NCBI GenBank assembly: GCA_017464345.1
Contig: JAFUAH010000012.1
Location: forward strand, 1 to 62,276
Direction of reading: 5' to 3'
DNA length: 62,276 nucleotides
DNA from: Bacteroidaceae bacterium
Lineage (GTDB): Bacteria > Bacteroidota > Bacteroidia > Bacteroidales > Bacteroidaceae
How positions within the stretch are numbered: the stretch's first letter is position 1; every line of letters begins with the position of its first letter. A program made the translations under genes and the position numbers. Shown in pieces: positions 52,082 to 59,743 of the stretch. The notes beneath the pieces were generated by a model. It was not told where the DNA came from. It did not search any database and saw only the letters and a program-made list of their open reading frames with translations.

Positions 52082-52361
52082 CGTGCCCCCACAATCAGCA
52101 AATTCGGCGCATATTCGATGTGAATATGTGCCGTTTTTCGTTTCATGCAATGCCATGAACAACCATTTCCACGCATTTCCACGCAAAAGGCATTCCATGA
52201 AACACCAAAACACTTCTTTATTGCCATTCCTTTTCATCTTATCTTGTTGTATTTTAGAAAGTTATATTCAGCAGGAATAAAAGTGCAAAAAGTTTGAGTG
52301 CCACTTGCGTCCACTTTTCCACGCATGACCTTTGCAGCGGATTTTAAAAAATATTGCAAAT
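52082..52361. other. Non-coding stretch before the excisionase-like gene
   Basis: This 280-bp region has two tandem CATTTCCACG words near 52168, echoed by CACTTTTCCACGCAT near 52312, and a TGACCTTTG promoter-like word at about 52326. The repeated TTCCACGC words may be binding sites for the replication or excision proteins that follow. No gene is evident. Confidence 0.45.
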
Positions 52362-52634
52362 ATGAGTGGAAACTTTATTATGATTTCGGAGGAAGACCTT
52401 GAGAAGGCTTTCACCAAGATGCTCGAGAAATATCTCAGCACACACCAGTTAGCAGAGAAGTCCTCTACTGAAGAGGACAAGTATTTATCAAGTGACGAGG
52501 CTTGTGACTACATGCACGTTACGCCCAGCACGCTATGGAGGATGCGGCAACGAGGCGAGATAGTGGTTCACAAGGTTGGTGGTCGCTGCCTTTACTCCAA
52601 GAACGACTTGGACACATTAATAAATAAAGGATAA
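52362..52634 (+). CDS. Helix-turn-helix excisionase-family protein
   Basis: A 90-aa protein. After a helical start comes a MerR-like/HTH_17 domain (YLSSDEACDYMHVTPSTLWR, MRQRGEIVVHKVGGRCLYSK, NDLDTLI). Such proteins on Bacteroidales elements act as excisionases or regulators of replication genes. ATG 52362 gives a natural start; a TTG at 52332 is in frame. It ends 3 bp before the ATPase gene. Confidence 0.8.
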   Translation: MSGNFIMISEEDLEKAFTKMLEKYLSTHQLAEKSSTEEDKYLSSDEACDYMHVTPSTLWRMRQRGEIVVHKVGGRCLYSKNDLDTLINKG

Positions 52635-52637
52635 GGT

Positions 52638-53579
52638 ATGGAAATGGACATTATCAACCAATCGTTCAAGGCTCTCCAAGAGAGTGAGCCTGTAGATGGA
52701 GGCGGATTCCACGTCGAGGCGATGAACAAGTGCATCAGCCATGCCCATCAGTTGCCACCATTGGTTTCGCTCTATCCTGATATTGTACTCGAAGGTGATC
52801 TTAGCATCATCTTCGGGCAGTCAGGCATCGGCAAAACCATCTTCGCTATGCAGGTTGCCCGCTATATCGCTGAGAATGGAAAACGGCTGCTGTATGTGGA
52901 CTGTGAAATGACACCCCGACAGTTGGGTAACCGCTACGAGACGGCCAACTTTCCTCCCACCTTCCTTCGTGCAGAGATGGACAGAGAGCATCCTGCCGAG
53001 GATGTTCTTAAAGGGATAGAGGAAGTGGCTGCGGCTAATCATGTGGAAGTGGTGTTCATCGACAACATCACGGCCTTAGGGCAGTCGCTTGACAGGAGTG
53101 CCGATGCTGGTGCCTTGATGGCCTCGCTGAATGCGCTGAAGAAAAAGTACAACTGGACATTGGTGGTGCTCAACCATGTGCCTAAGATGTTCTCAGGCAA
53201 TGTTCCTCTTTCCCTCTCAGCCATGCAAGGGTCTGCCAAGATAAACCAGCTGATAGATGATGTTATCGGATTGGCTCAATCCGCCATCGATTCAAGTCTC
53301 GTTTACGTGAAGCAATGTAAGTGGCGTAATGGTGAGTTGACGATGGGGGCTGACCATGTGGCGGTCTATGAACGCCGCAAGGATGAAGATGGCAATCTGG
53401 GGTTCATCAGTCGTGGTTTCGGCACAGAACAGGAGCACCTGAGCGTTGAGAACGGCAACGATAGGGAAGAAATGAAGGCCCGCATAAGAGAACTCTCTGC
53501 TAAAGGGATGACGCAGACGGCCATTGCCAATCAACTCGGCACCTCGCAAAGTAAGGTATCAAGGCTACTGAAAGAGTAG
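52638..53579 (+). CDS. RepA-like AAA ATPase (helicase of element replication)
   Basis: A 313-aa RecA/RepA-type ATPase. Walker A is GQSGIGKT (LSIIFGQSGIGKTIFAMQVA), followed by LLYVDCEMTPRQLGNRYE and a Walker B-like VEVVFIDNITALGQ. The C-terminus carries a helix-turn-helix (GMTQTAIANQLGTSQSKVSR). It resembles the RepA helicases of mobilisable Bacteroidales elements and plasmids, which replicate or unwind the excised circle. The Toprim-like gene follows, a usual partner. Confidence 0.82.
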   Translation: MEMDIINQSFKALQESEPVDGGGFHVEAMNKCISHAHQLPPLVSLYPDIVLEGDLSIIFGQSGIGKTIFAMQVARYIAENGKRLLYVDCEMTPRQLGNRYETANFPPTFLRAEMDREHPAEDVLKGIEEVAAANHVEVVFIDNITALGQSLDRSADAGALMASLNALKKKYNWTLVVLNHVPKMFSGNVPLSLSAMQGSAKINQLIDDVIGLAQSAIDSSLVYVKQCKWRNGELTMGADHVAVYERRKDEDGNLGFISRGFGTEQEHLSVENGNDREEMKARIRELSAKGMTQTAIANQLGTSQSKVSRLLKE

Positions 53580-53648
53580 TCGCTGATTATTCATTATTCA
53601 CATTATTCATTCTGCATAATTGCATAATTTGCATAAACTGAATAAGAC

Positions 53649-54329
53649 ATGGACGATAAAGAACTGAAACAGATACTTGCAACCAAGGCTCCTGCCTGTG
53701 AACGGTCATTCATAGAGATTCCGAGGGAAGATGTAGTTCCCCGTCTTTCCTCTTTGGCCGACTATCTGGACAAAGTTGTGAGATATGATACGAAGATGAT
53801 GAACCGCATTGATGACCTCGTTATGCGTTATCGGACAGGAGCGGCTTACAAGACGATGAACGAACACTTTGGCACTGTTCTGCCTCGCATCAATCAGAAA
53901 GGGATGATAGTTGGCGGAAATGTCATCTACTACAATACCGATGACGGAACCATGCTTCAGAAGGACGGACTCGTTGACCATCTCTATTCCTGGTATGCCT
54001 TCGACTATTATACAGACCCTAACGTGTTCTTTGGTGAGCATCTTTGTCGTGGCAGACAGACTGCCATCGTCCAAGAAGAAAAGACTGCAATGCTTGGAGC
54101 ACTGGCCTATCCTGAAATCGATTGGCTGGCAGTCGGTGTCGGCAATAACCTGACGGACGAGATGATGAAGAAGTTCATTGGCCGACAGGTCATCCTTTTC
54201 CCTGATGATTTCTGCTTCGACTTCTGGTCGGAACACTTCGGCAGTAAGTTCAAGGTGGATGACAGTTTTACCCGACGTGACATCAACCAGTATCTGGTAG
54301 ACTACATTCATAGCCAACAAGTACCGTAA
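53649..54329 (+). CDS. Toprim-like primase-type protein (DUF6371-like)
   Basis: A 226-aa protein. The segment FFGEHLCRGRQTAIVQEEKT has the Glu of a Toprim domain and QVILFPDD its Asp pair, with GVGNNL between them. The N-terminal part (MKMNR-like helix and GGNVIYYNTDDGTMLQKDG) resembles proteins found next to RepA helicases on Bacteroidales elements. A priming or DNA-processing role is inferred. Short direct repeats (GCATAATT, TTCATTATTCA) in the 69-bp gap upstream may be replication-related. Confidence 0.65.
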   Translation: MDDKELKQILATKAPACERSFIEIPREDVVPRLSSLADYLDKVVRYDTKMMNRIDDLVMRYRTGAAYKTMNEHFGTVLPRINQKGMIVGGNVIYYNTDDGTMLQKDGLVDHLYSWYAFDYYTDPNVFFGEHLCRGRQTAIVQEEKTAMLGALAYPEIDWLAVGVGNNLTDEMMKKFIGRQVILFPDDFCFDFWSEHFGSKFKVDDSFTRRDINQYLVDYIHSQQVP

Positions 54330-54352
54330 GCCGAAAAAACGGCGGGGGAATG

Positions 54353-54562
54353 AAGGGCTTGCCCTTGATATAGCCCACTATAACTACGAGCTGCGCATCG
54401 TAGTTGTGGGCTCTCCCGAGGGGCTTAAGGCTTTGCCCTAAGAACCCACCAAGGGCTGCTCGCCCTATGGAACCTCGCAAGGGGGTGGCCCTCCCCCTTG
54501 ACCGCCCCGCTTAGTGGCATCTGCCCCTAAGAACCCTGAGCAGGGAGTGACTCTCTCCCTGC
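54353..54562. other. oriT-like array of hairpins upstream of the relaxase gene
   Basis: In a 314-bp gap with no gene there are at least four hairpins: AAGGGCTTGCCCTT (54353-54366); a 15-bp interrupted stem 54372-54412 with arms AGCCCAC and AACTACGA; a G5/C5 hairpin (54481-54497); and GCAGGGAG/CTCCCTGC (54540-54562). AAGGGC/GCCCT and CCTAAGAACCC words recur between them. The array ends about 80 bp before the MobV gene, the expected position for a transfer origin. The nick site cannot be picked by eye. Confidence 0.6.
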
Positions 54563-54643
54563 ACCCACCAATCAGGGTTCACACCCGATACCCCTATTGG
54601 GAAGAATAACACAATAGTATAAACATAATAAAATAGTAATAAT

Positions 54644-55966
54644 ATGGCAACAATAGCAAAAGCATCTGAGCACATCAAACCGTGCAACATTGCTCAGTGC
54701 GAACGACACAACAGGCGAGATGCTGAATATATCAAGTCTCTCGACCCGACACGGTTATACATACGCCTCGACTTGACCCACAACAATGAATGTTATGTCG
54801 CACCAGGCATGGAGGGTGTTACCCTTCAGCAGCACTATGACCATCTCAAAGTACTGGTCAAGGAAAAGACAGGCAGGGCAATGCAGGAGAAGGACGTAGA
54901 ATATAAAGACAAGAAAGGCGTGACGCGAGTACGCAAAGGGAGCAGTCCTATCCGTGAAGGTGTGGTCAATATCAAGCCCGACACTACAATGGACGACTTG
55001 CTGCAATATGTCAATCGGGTACATGAGAGGTGGGGCATCACTGCCATACAGATACACATGCACAGAGACGAAGGGCATTATGAAAACCCTGAGGACGAAT
55101 CGACATGGCAGCCTAACCTTCATGCACACATCATCTGGGACTGGATAGACCATACAACAGGCAAGTCCTTCAAGTTGAATGCCGAAGATATGTCAGCAAT
55201 TCAAGATATGGTAGCAGAGACTTTGGAGATGGAACGTGGAAAGCGAAAGTCTGAGACAGGACGCGACCATCTGGAGCGCAACGATTACATCATCCAGGCA
55301 CAGAAGGAGAAAAGCGCAAAACTTGATGCCGAGATTGCGGAGAAGCGGGACAGACTCGATGCTGAGAACGGCAATGCCATCAAGTCAGGTGTGGCCAACC
55401 TCTTTGGAAGGGGGAAATATGCCGATATGGAGAGGGAGAACAAGTTGCTGAAAGAGAAACTGACGAAGCAAAAGGCGGATTTACAGCAGAAATATCAACA
55501 AGCCTTAGATGTTGCGCAAACCAGAAAAGCCCAACAACTCGCCGAGAAAGACAAGCAAATCGAAGAACTCCAGACCAAGTTAAAGCGCGAGGTGTTCAGC
55601 CATCAGCAGGATAATCAGGAAAAGGACAGAATTATCCGTCAAAAGGAGAGCATCATCAATGATTATCGTGAGCGTCTTGGTCATTATCTGAACACTCTCT
55701 CTGAACTGTTGCGTGGTGCCGTGAAGGCTGTTATCGATTATGTTCAGTTAGGCTATCGCTGTTTCAACAATCGTCAGGAAGGCGATGTGAGACGCTATAT
55801 GAATAGCCAGCCTGATAAGGAAGAAGCAGCAAACATGGTGCTTTGTGCCTCACAGCCCTTCTTGAAAGCCGATGAATCAGAACGGGTGAAAGGGCAACTC
55901 ACCAACATTTTGAAGAACATGAAGGAAGGACACCTGCAAAGTCGAAGTCACGGATTCCACATGTGA
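54644..55966 (+). CDS. mobV: MobV-family relaxase (Mob/Pre)
   Basis: A 440-aa relaxase that would nick the transfer origin and lead the strand during mobilisation. The N-terminal domain carries the MobV signatures HNNECYV, VVNIKPDTTMDDLLQYVNRV and the metal-binding histidine cluster (IQIHMHRDEGHYE and NLHAHIIWDWI). After residue 180 the protein is a long coiled coil (KEKSAKLDAEIAEKRDRLDA, LKEKLTKQKADLQQKYQQAL), usual for Bacteroidales MobV. ATG 54644 directly follows the hairpin region. Confidence 0.88.
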   Translation: MATIAKASEHIKPCNIAQCERHNRRDAEYIKSLDPTRLYIRLDLTHNNECYVAPGMEGVTLQQHYDHLKVLVKEKTGRAMQEKDVEYKDKKGVTRVRKGSSPIREGVVNIKPDTTMDDLLQYVNRVHERWGITAIQIHMHRDEGHYENPEDESTWQPNLHAHIIWDWIDHTTGKSFKLNAEDMSAIQDMVAETLEMERGKRKSETGRDHLERNDYIIQAQKEKSAKLDAEIAEKRDRLDAENGNAIKSGVANLFGRGKYADMERENKLLKEKLTKQKADLQQKYQQALDVAQTRKAQQLAEKDKQIEELQTKLKREVFSHQQDNQEKDRIIRQKESIINDYRERLGHYLNTLSELLRGAVKAVIDYVQLGYRCFNNRQEGDVRRYMNSQPDKEEAANMVLCASQPFLKADESERVKGQLTNILKNMKEGHLQSRSHGFHM

Positions 55967-55977
55967 TACTTCATCAA

Positions 55978-56015
55978 ATATAAGCCAGCCGACATTATCG
56001 ACTGGCTCGTATATT
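55978..56015. terminator. Hairpin between the relaxase gene and the convergent cargo cluster
   Basis: AAGCCAGCCG and CGACTGGCT-like arms (about 55981-56009) pair with one bulged base on each side, extended by ATAT/ATAT. It lies in the convergent spacer between the relaxase gene and the SprT-like gene. No clear T-run, so efficiency is uncertain. Confidence 0.45.
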
Positions 56016-56085
56016 ATAGAAGAAAGTCTATCCCTCCTGACAGGCCTATACGAAAGAGCTCCAAGCTTATTGATTACGTTTGTTT

Positions 56086-56583
56086 TTATGTGTTCAACTT
56101 CGTTCTTTCCCGCAGTAGAATGCCTTTGTATGCATCCTTAACACTCCTTTCTCCATAATGACTTTGAGGCGAGAACAACCGCTTCCTGACAAAATCTATC
56201 TTTTGCTCATGCCAATAGGATTCGCCAGGCTCGATGTACATTTTTTCGAAAGGAAATTTAGTCTCTCGCCATCCGTTATAATCGTTGTCAATCAGCGCTG
56301 TCTCTCTTAGCTTTCTTTCAACCAGCGAATAGAATTCCTTGTCATGTCTGCCGTCTGGCAAAGCTAAATGGCACAACTCGTGTATGATAGTAGTTTGTAT
56401 GCCAATATAGTCACATTCAAAGAGCATGTGATAGCCGTATGTGATATAGTATGTTCTCGGAACGGCCCTGGCGAGACAACGTTTCATAAAGAAGCATCCC
56501 ACGTGGACATTGATGCAATCCGACATCACCTCGTCGCGGAAGTAGGCATTCGCAATTCGTAGAGTTTCTTGCTCGAAATACAT
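56086..56583 (-). CDS. SprT-like zinc metalloprotein
   Basis: A 165-aa protein with HELCH at residues 68-72 (TTIIHELCHLALPDGRHDKE), a zinc-peptidase HExxH motif followed by a third His at about 80, the layout of SprT-like domains. SprT-type proteases cut proteins crosslinked to DNA in eukaryotes; in mobile elements the role is unknown. It is the last gene of the minus-strand cluster and starts immediately after the stop of a 41-codon ORF (TAAATG). Confidence 0.72.
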   Translation of the reverse strand: MYFEQETLRIANAYFRDEVMSDCINVHVGCFFMKRCLARAVPRTYYITYGYHMLFECDYIGIQTTIIHELCHLALPDGRHDKEFYSLVERKLRETALIDNDYNGWRETKFPFEKMYIEPGESYWHEQKIDFVRKRLFSPQSHYGERSVKDAYKGILLRERTKLNT

Positions 56584-56709
56584 TTATCCGTATACTAATA
56601 GGCGTATGAACGTTTCAATAGGAGTCTTTTTGAATTCCTTGTCCCGCAATTCAGCTAAAGCCTGCGCTGTCTGCCATACCTCGAATAATGAGTTATATTC
56701 CTTTTCCAT
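56584..56709 (-). CDS. 41-aa small protein in the cargo cluster
   Basis: ATG 56709 to TAA 56586-56584 encodes 41 residues beginning MEKEYNSLFEVWQTAQALAE and ending FIRLLVYG, a helical charged peptide. It fills the gap between two cluster genes (14 bp after the first, 0 bp before the SprT-like gene), and the tight spacing supports real translation. Function unknown. Confidence 0.6.
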   Translation of the reverse strand: MEKEYNSLFEVWQTAQALAELRDKEFKKTPIETFIRLLVYG

Positions 56710-56723
56710 GTTGTGTTTTGTAT

Positions 56724-57113
56724 TTATCGGTTGTTGTCGTAAAAGTCGCATTTCTTCCAGTCCAAGTCATCATAATAGTCCTCACTGTTGTAAGTATGAT
56801 AGTCGCATTCCACTTTCAATTCAATGTTGAAGTCACGCACCCATAGTAGATCGAAGATGGAAAACTCCATGTGCTCAAAGAGGTCGTGGAAAGGATAGAT
56901 GAGATGCATATCCTTGGTCATCTCTCTGTCAAGTCCTTCGTTGTAGTTGTCAGGCTCTCCTTCTGCAAAGACACCATATAGCATGTCGTTCTCAGTCTCG
57001 ATACGAGAGTCAAGGCTTGTGATTCGAAAACTTCCAGCGGCACTGGTGTCATAGATGGGCATAAACCTATCAAGAGAGCCATTCAATACGGCCCACATCT
57101 TCTTAGCACGCAT
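56724..57113 (-). CDS. Unknown acidic protein of the cargo cluster (possibly joined to the previous ORF)
   Basis: About 129 residues from ATG 57113 (MRAKKMWAVLNGSLDRFMPI). It is acidic with a D/Y-rich tail (YNSEDYYDDLDWKKCDFYDN). It overlaps the upstream ORF by 31 nt in the -1 frame. In that frame homologous-looking sequence continues smoothly from the upstream product, so the two could be one gene joined by a frameshift or broken by one. No domain recognised. Confidence 0.6.
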   Translation of the reverse strand: MRAKKMWAVLNGSLDRFMPIYDTSAAGSFRITSLDSRIETENDMLYGVFAEGEPDNYNEGLDREMTKDMHLIYPFHDLFEHMEFSIFDLLWVRDFNIELKVECDYHTYNSEDYYDDLDWKKCDFYDNNR

Positions 57114-57469
57114 GGTCTGTATTGATGAATCGCTGAATAGCCATAACCGAGGAAACACATTCCCTCCACTTCCCAAGAGCCAGGCAAATGAGTATCTTTG
57201 GTGGTCTGATAGAGGGCAATCGTCCGTTTCCGCATTTCTTTCAACTGAATTGTAAGGGCTTCGTTGAAATCATGGAGTAGCTGCTTGTATTTTTCATCCA
57301 TCACGAGCATATCATTCAATACATTCTTCCTGATGCCAAGCAATCTCCTGATGGCAAACACTTCCGTCTCGTCGTGCGTACATCTTCTCTCATTGTCGAA
57401 GTAGATACTCAGGATCTCCTGTTCTATTTCCCTGACAGCTTTGGTGTTGAAAATCTCTTGTACTGTCAT
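57083..57469 (-). CDS. Unknown helical protein of the cargo cluster
   Basis: A 128-aa mostly helical protein (VREIEQEILSIYFDNERRCT, AIRRLLGIRKNVLNDMLVMD, YKQLLHDFNEALTIQLKEMR). The final residues (YRPCVLRRCGPY) look random and lie where the next ORF begins in the -1 frame, so the natural product may extend into it. It begins 17 bp after the FtsZ C-domain-like gene. I do not recognise the family. Confidence 0.62.
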   Translation of the reverse strand: MTVQEIFNTKAVREIEQEILSIYFDNERRCTHDETEVFAIRRLLGIRKNVLNDMLVMDEKYKQLLHDFNEALTIQLKEMRKRTIALYQTTKDTHLPGSWEVEGMCFLGYGYSAIHQYRPCVLRRCGPY

Positions 57470-57486
57470 AGTCCTATGTTTTTATT

Positions 57487-57909
57487 TTACTTGCTGCATA
57501 TCATCAAAAGACTGAGACTTTTGTCCAGAGAGTCATCAATGCCCAAACCCCATATTACAGAAACTTCATTTGGGAAGCATCCGATGATGTCTTTAACGTT
57601 GCTCATCTCACTCATCTTAATTGGGTGCAGGCGTGAGGTCTTGAATAGAAGTATCACCTTATTATATTGTGAAAGGTCAACGGAAGGGTTGTCAGATAGT
57701 TGATGAAAGATTTGTTCCATCCTCCCAACTCCGTTATTATTGCTCAAAGATATTTTGCATCTTTGAATATTCGATTCTTTGTAAAGATATAGCAAATCTT
57801 TCTTGTAAAGGTGAACCATCATGGATGTTGTAGCAACTTCATCAATGACTCCTTCAAGTACCGATTTACGGACTTGTAATTGGATTATGTCAGTTTCAAT
57901 TCTTATCAT
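57487..57909 (-). CDS. FtsZ C-terminal-domain-like protein (second half of a split FtsZ)
   Basis: A 140-aa protein. From residue about 55 it tracks the FtsZ C-terminal domain: GVGRMEQIFHQLSDNPSVDL matches the GENRxxEAxxxALxxPLL helix, YNKVILLFKTS the following strand, MSEMSNVKDIIGCF the next helix, and SVIWGLGIDDSLDKSLSLLM the closing strands (canonical GxxxDxxLxxxxxVTVIATG). The first 50 residues are not FtsZ-like. The start overlaps the stop of the GTP-binding half by 14 bp, so both are made together. In FtsZ this domain supplies the residues that complete the GTPase site of the neighbouring subunit, but that catalytic T7 loop is absent from both halves. Confidence 0.65.
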   Translation of the reverse strand: MIRIETDIIQLQVRKSVLEGVIDEVATTSMMVHLYKKDLLYLYKESNIQRCKISLSNNNGVGRMEQIFHQLSDNPSVDLSQYNKVILLFKTSRLHPIKMSEMSNVKDIIGCFPNEVSVIWGLGIDDSLDKSLSLLMICSK

Positions 57910-58549
57910 GTCGTTTGGGGATTATAATGCGACTGAGTTTTGCTAAGATAGAAGGCTGCTTGGGTTTGCCTGCTGTTCCCATATAATCGACAATTGTCTG
58001 AATAACCTTACTGATAAGCTCATCAGCCTTCATAAAAGCCTCTGTCATAGACAGGTCTTTATATTTACGAATGATATGTTGGTTATTAGGTAGAAACAGA
58101 GCATCGACCTCCTTTGATAGTTCCTCAAGGCCGTTTAGGGCTTGATAATATTTCTTATCTCCCTCAAAAGCAAAGGGAAGCGTTACGACACCAATCGTTG
58201 TAATGCTTTTCTTTGTAGACTCACGTGCAATTACAGGCGATGCCCCTGTACCACAGCCGCCACCCAGACAAGAGACAATAAACAGCGTTGATGTTTCTTC
58301 ATCCAGCAAACTCTTCACCTCTGCCATTTGTCCTTCTGCTGCAGCCCGTGCCTTTTCAGGTATATTACCAGCCCCAAGCCCTTCGGTGCCGAGTTGAACT
58401 ATGGCAGGGGCCATTGATCTTTCAAGTACGGAGGAATCCATATCGCAGGCTACTAACGATAAATTGCTCTCACTGTTACGGCTAATATGGTTCAGAATGT
58501 TATTTCCGCCACAGCCAACCCCGATTATTTTAATTTTTCTTGCACTCAT
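57896..58549 (-). CDS. FtsZ-like GTP-binding domain protein (accessory tubulin homologue)
   Basis: A 217-aa protein equal to the N-terminal half of FtsZ. It shows the first nucleotide loop (KIIGVGCGGNNILNHI, residues 7-22), GLGAGNIPEKAR (57-68), the tubulin signature GGGCGTG (96-102), TIGVVTLPFAFEG (118-130) and LEELSKEVDALFLPNN. The central helix begins (DELISKVIQTIVDYMG), then a basic tail (ILAKLSRIIIPKRHDKN) replaces the T7 loop. It should bind GTP but not complete a normal FtsZ catalytic interface. The adjacent gene resembles the missing C-domain. A housekeeping ftsZ must exist elsewhere. Promoter and operator-like palindrome lie at 58575-58613. Confidence 0.85.
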   Translation of the reverse strand: MSARKIKIIGVGCGGNNILNHISRNSESNLSLVACDMDSSVLERSMAPAIVQLGTEGLGAGNIPEKARAAAEGQMAEVKSLLDEETSTLFIVSCLGGGCGTGASPVIARESTKKSITTIGVVTLPFAFEGDKKYYQALNGLEELSKEVDALFLPNNQHIIRKYKDLSMTEAFMKADELISKVIQTIVDYMGTAGKPKQPSILAKLSRIIIPKRHDKN

Positions 58550-58574
58550 GATGATATAATTTTGATTTTGAGTG

Positions 58575-58613
58575 CAAAGATATAATGAAGCTATGCCGTA
58601 TTGGGGCATAGCT
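58575..58613 (-). promoter_or_regulatory. Promoter and palindromic operator of the FtsZ-like gene
   Basis: On the minus strand TATCTTTG (58582-58575) is a -7 element. Directly upstream, AGCTATGCC (58589-58597) and GGCATAGCT (58605-58613) form a perfect 9-bp inverted repeat over the -33 region. A repressor bound there would block the promoter; the WYL protein of the same cluster is the obvious candidate. Confidence 0.65.
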
Positions 58614-58708
58614 TTGAGGAAAGTTTCAAAGGAAACAGGTTTTTTGCTTATTTTTTCTAAAGATTGACGAAACTAAGCCGCTCGTGATATATAGTTAAGC
58701 ATTGAGAG

Positions 58709-58933
58709 TTACTTTTGCTTTACATCAAGATATGTATTCCAAGCGCCCATAATAGGCTTGATGCTCAACCCATACTTTCGCTGGAATGCAGCTATAACAA
58801 TCTCTTGACCTTGAATGGTACCAGTAAGATTATTACTGCCTCTGTCGAAAGACACCTCTACCTCCATACCTTTCTCAACTTTACAGCCATTGTATTGACC
58901 AGACTGCTTAATAGAAACTTTAAATAATGCCAT
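58709..58933 (-). CDS. 74-aa small protein, DUF6140-like
   Basis: A 74-aa beta-rich protein (FKVSIKQSGQYNGCKVEKGM, then TGTIQGQEIVIAAFQRKYGL). Small proteins with this pattern, which I recall as DUF6140, recur on Bacteroidales mobile elements; no function is known to me. It lies 20 bp after a UDG-fold gene and 159 bp before the FtsZ-like gene. Confidence 0.62.
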   Translation of the reverse strand: MALFKVSIKQSGQYNGCKVEKGMEVEVSFDRGSNNLTGTIQGQEIVIAAFQRKYGLSIKPIMGAWNTYLDVKQK

Positions 58934-58953
58934 AATAGTTTAAATTTGATGTA

Positions 58954-59733
58954 TTATTTTGATTTACTTTTGTGAATTAAATCGTATATGTCGTCAGCCA
59001 TTCTTTTGATATTTTGCTCACTATGCCAGCCCAACTGTCTGTTGACGCAATAAAATGGAATGGCCATTTCTTTCAAGTCATTTGATAGCTCATGATATAC
59101 TGCAGCTCCTAATAAAACGACACAGCGTGGCTTTGTTAGTTTGACTAAATCGCGAATATGCTTATGACAGATGTCTCGTACACCAGAATGGTTCTCTTTG
59201 TCGTACTTTCTTATAATGGAGTTTAGCCCCTGAATATTTTGGGTAGACATCGGGAACAGATTAGTATCCATTACCCTTTTCTCAATAATTTCTGTAAGCT
59301 CCTGACGAGTTGTTGTGGTTGCAGGGAATTCATGGCGATAAATCCTGACCAGCAACTCGCACATATAGTAAGGATAGTGGTTTCTCTTTTCTTTGGTTAA
59401 ATCCCACCATTCTCCTTTTTTGCGAGCATTGTCAAATGCGAACCATTGCAATCGACTCCTCCACAAACAGGGGAAATCTTCTGGTATAAGCTTTTTAGAA
59501 GGGTCTAAGAGTCTTTTTGCCTTTCCATCCCAATTATTACGATTCCACAGTATAAATCGGCCTGGCCCAGGATTAATGCCAACAAAGAGTATCTCAGGCT
59601 CCCCTAATAATGGACTTTTAAGATCCAACCAGCCAAGATAATCAGGATATTGTTCCACATTCTCCTTTATGTTATCGAGTATAGAGACGATACCCTTTGA
59701 GATTCCAAGGTATTCTTGTTGCAATGGTGTCAT
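58954..59733 (-). CDS. Uracil-DNA glycosylase-superfamily protein B
   Basis: A 259-aa protein of the UDG fold. The first motif is clear: EILFVGINPGPGRFI (active-site loop with GxNPG). Later PRCVVLLGAAVYHEL is the conserved strand-helix and FYCVNRQLGWHSEQN the second-motif region, where an H-S pair replaces the usual HPS. The middle insert is rich in aromatic residues. UDG-fold enzymes cut modified bases from DNA; some recently described ones act on phage DNA. It lies 10 bp after a second UDG-like gene. Confidence 0.72.
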   Translation of the reverse strand: MTPLQQEYLGISKGIVSILDNIKENVEQYPDYLGWLDLKSPLLGEPEILFVGINPGPGRFILWNRNNWDGKAKRLLDPSKKLIPEDFPCLWRSRLQWFAFDNARKKGEWWDLTKEKRNHYPYYMCELLVRIYRHEFPATTTTRQELTEIIEKRVMDTNLFPMSTQNIQGLNSIIRKYDKENHSGVRDICHKHIRDLVKLTKPRCVVLLGAAVYHELSNDLKEMAIPFYCVNRQLGWHSEQNIKRMADDIYDLIHKSKSK

Positions 59734-59743
59734 ATTGTATGGT

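Noticed and set aside
57487-57909. Simple frameshift of one ordinary ftsZ gene
   Set aside because: The sequence around the junction (basic tail of the first product and first 50 residues of the second) does not resemble the T7 loop region in any frame I could read, so one frameshift would not restore a normal FtsZ.
57896-58549. The FtsZ-like gene as the cell's own ftsZ
   Set aside because: It lacks the T7 loop and C-terminal domain, has no division-cluster neighbours, and lies in mobile-element cargo.
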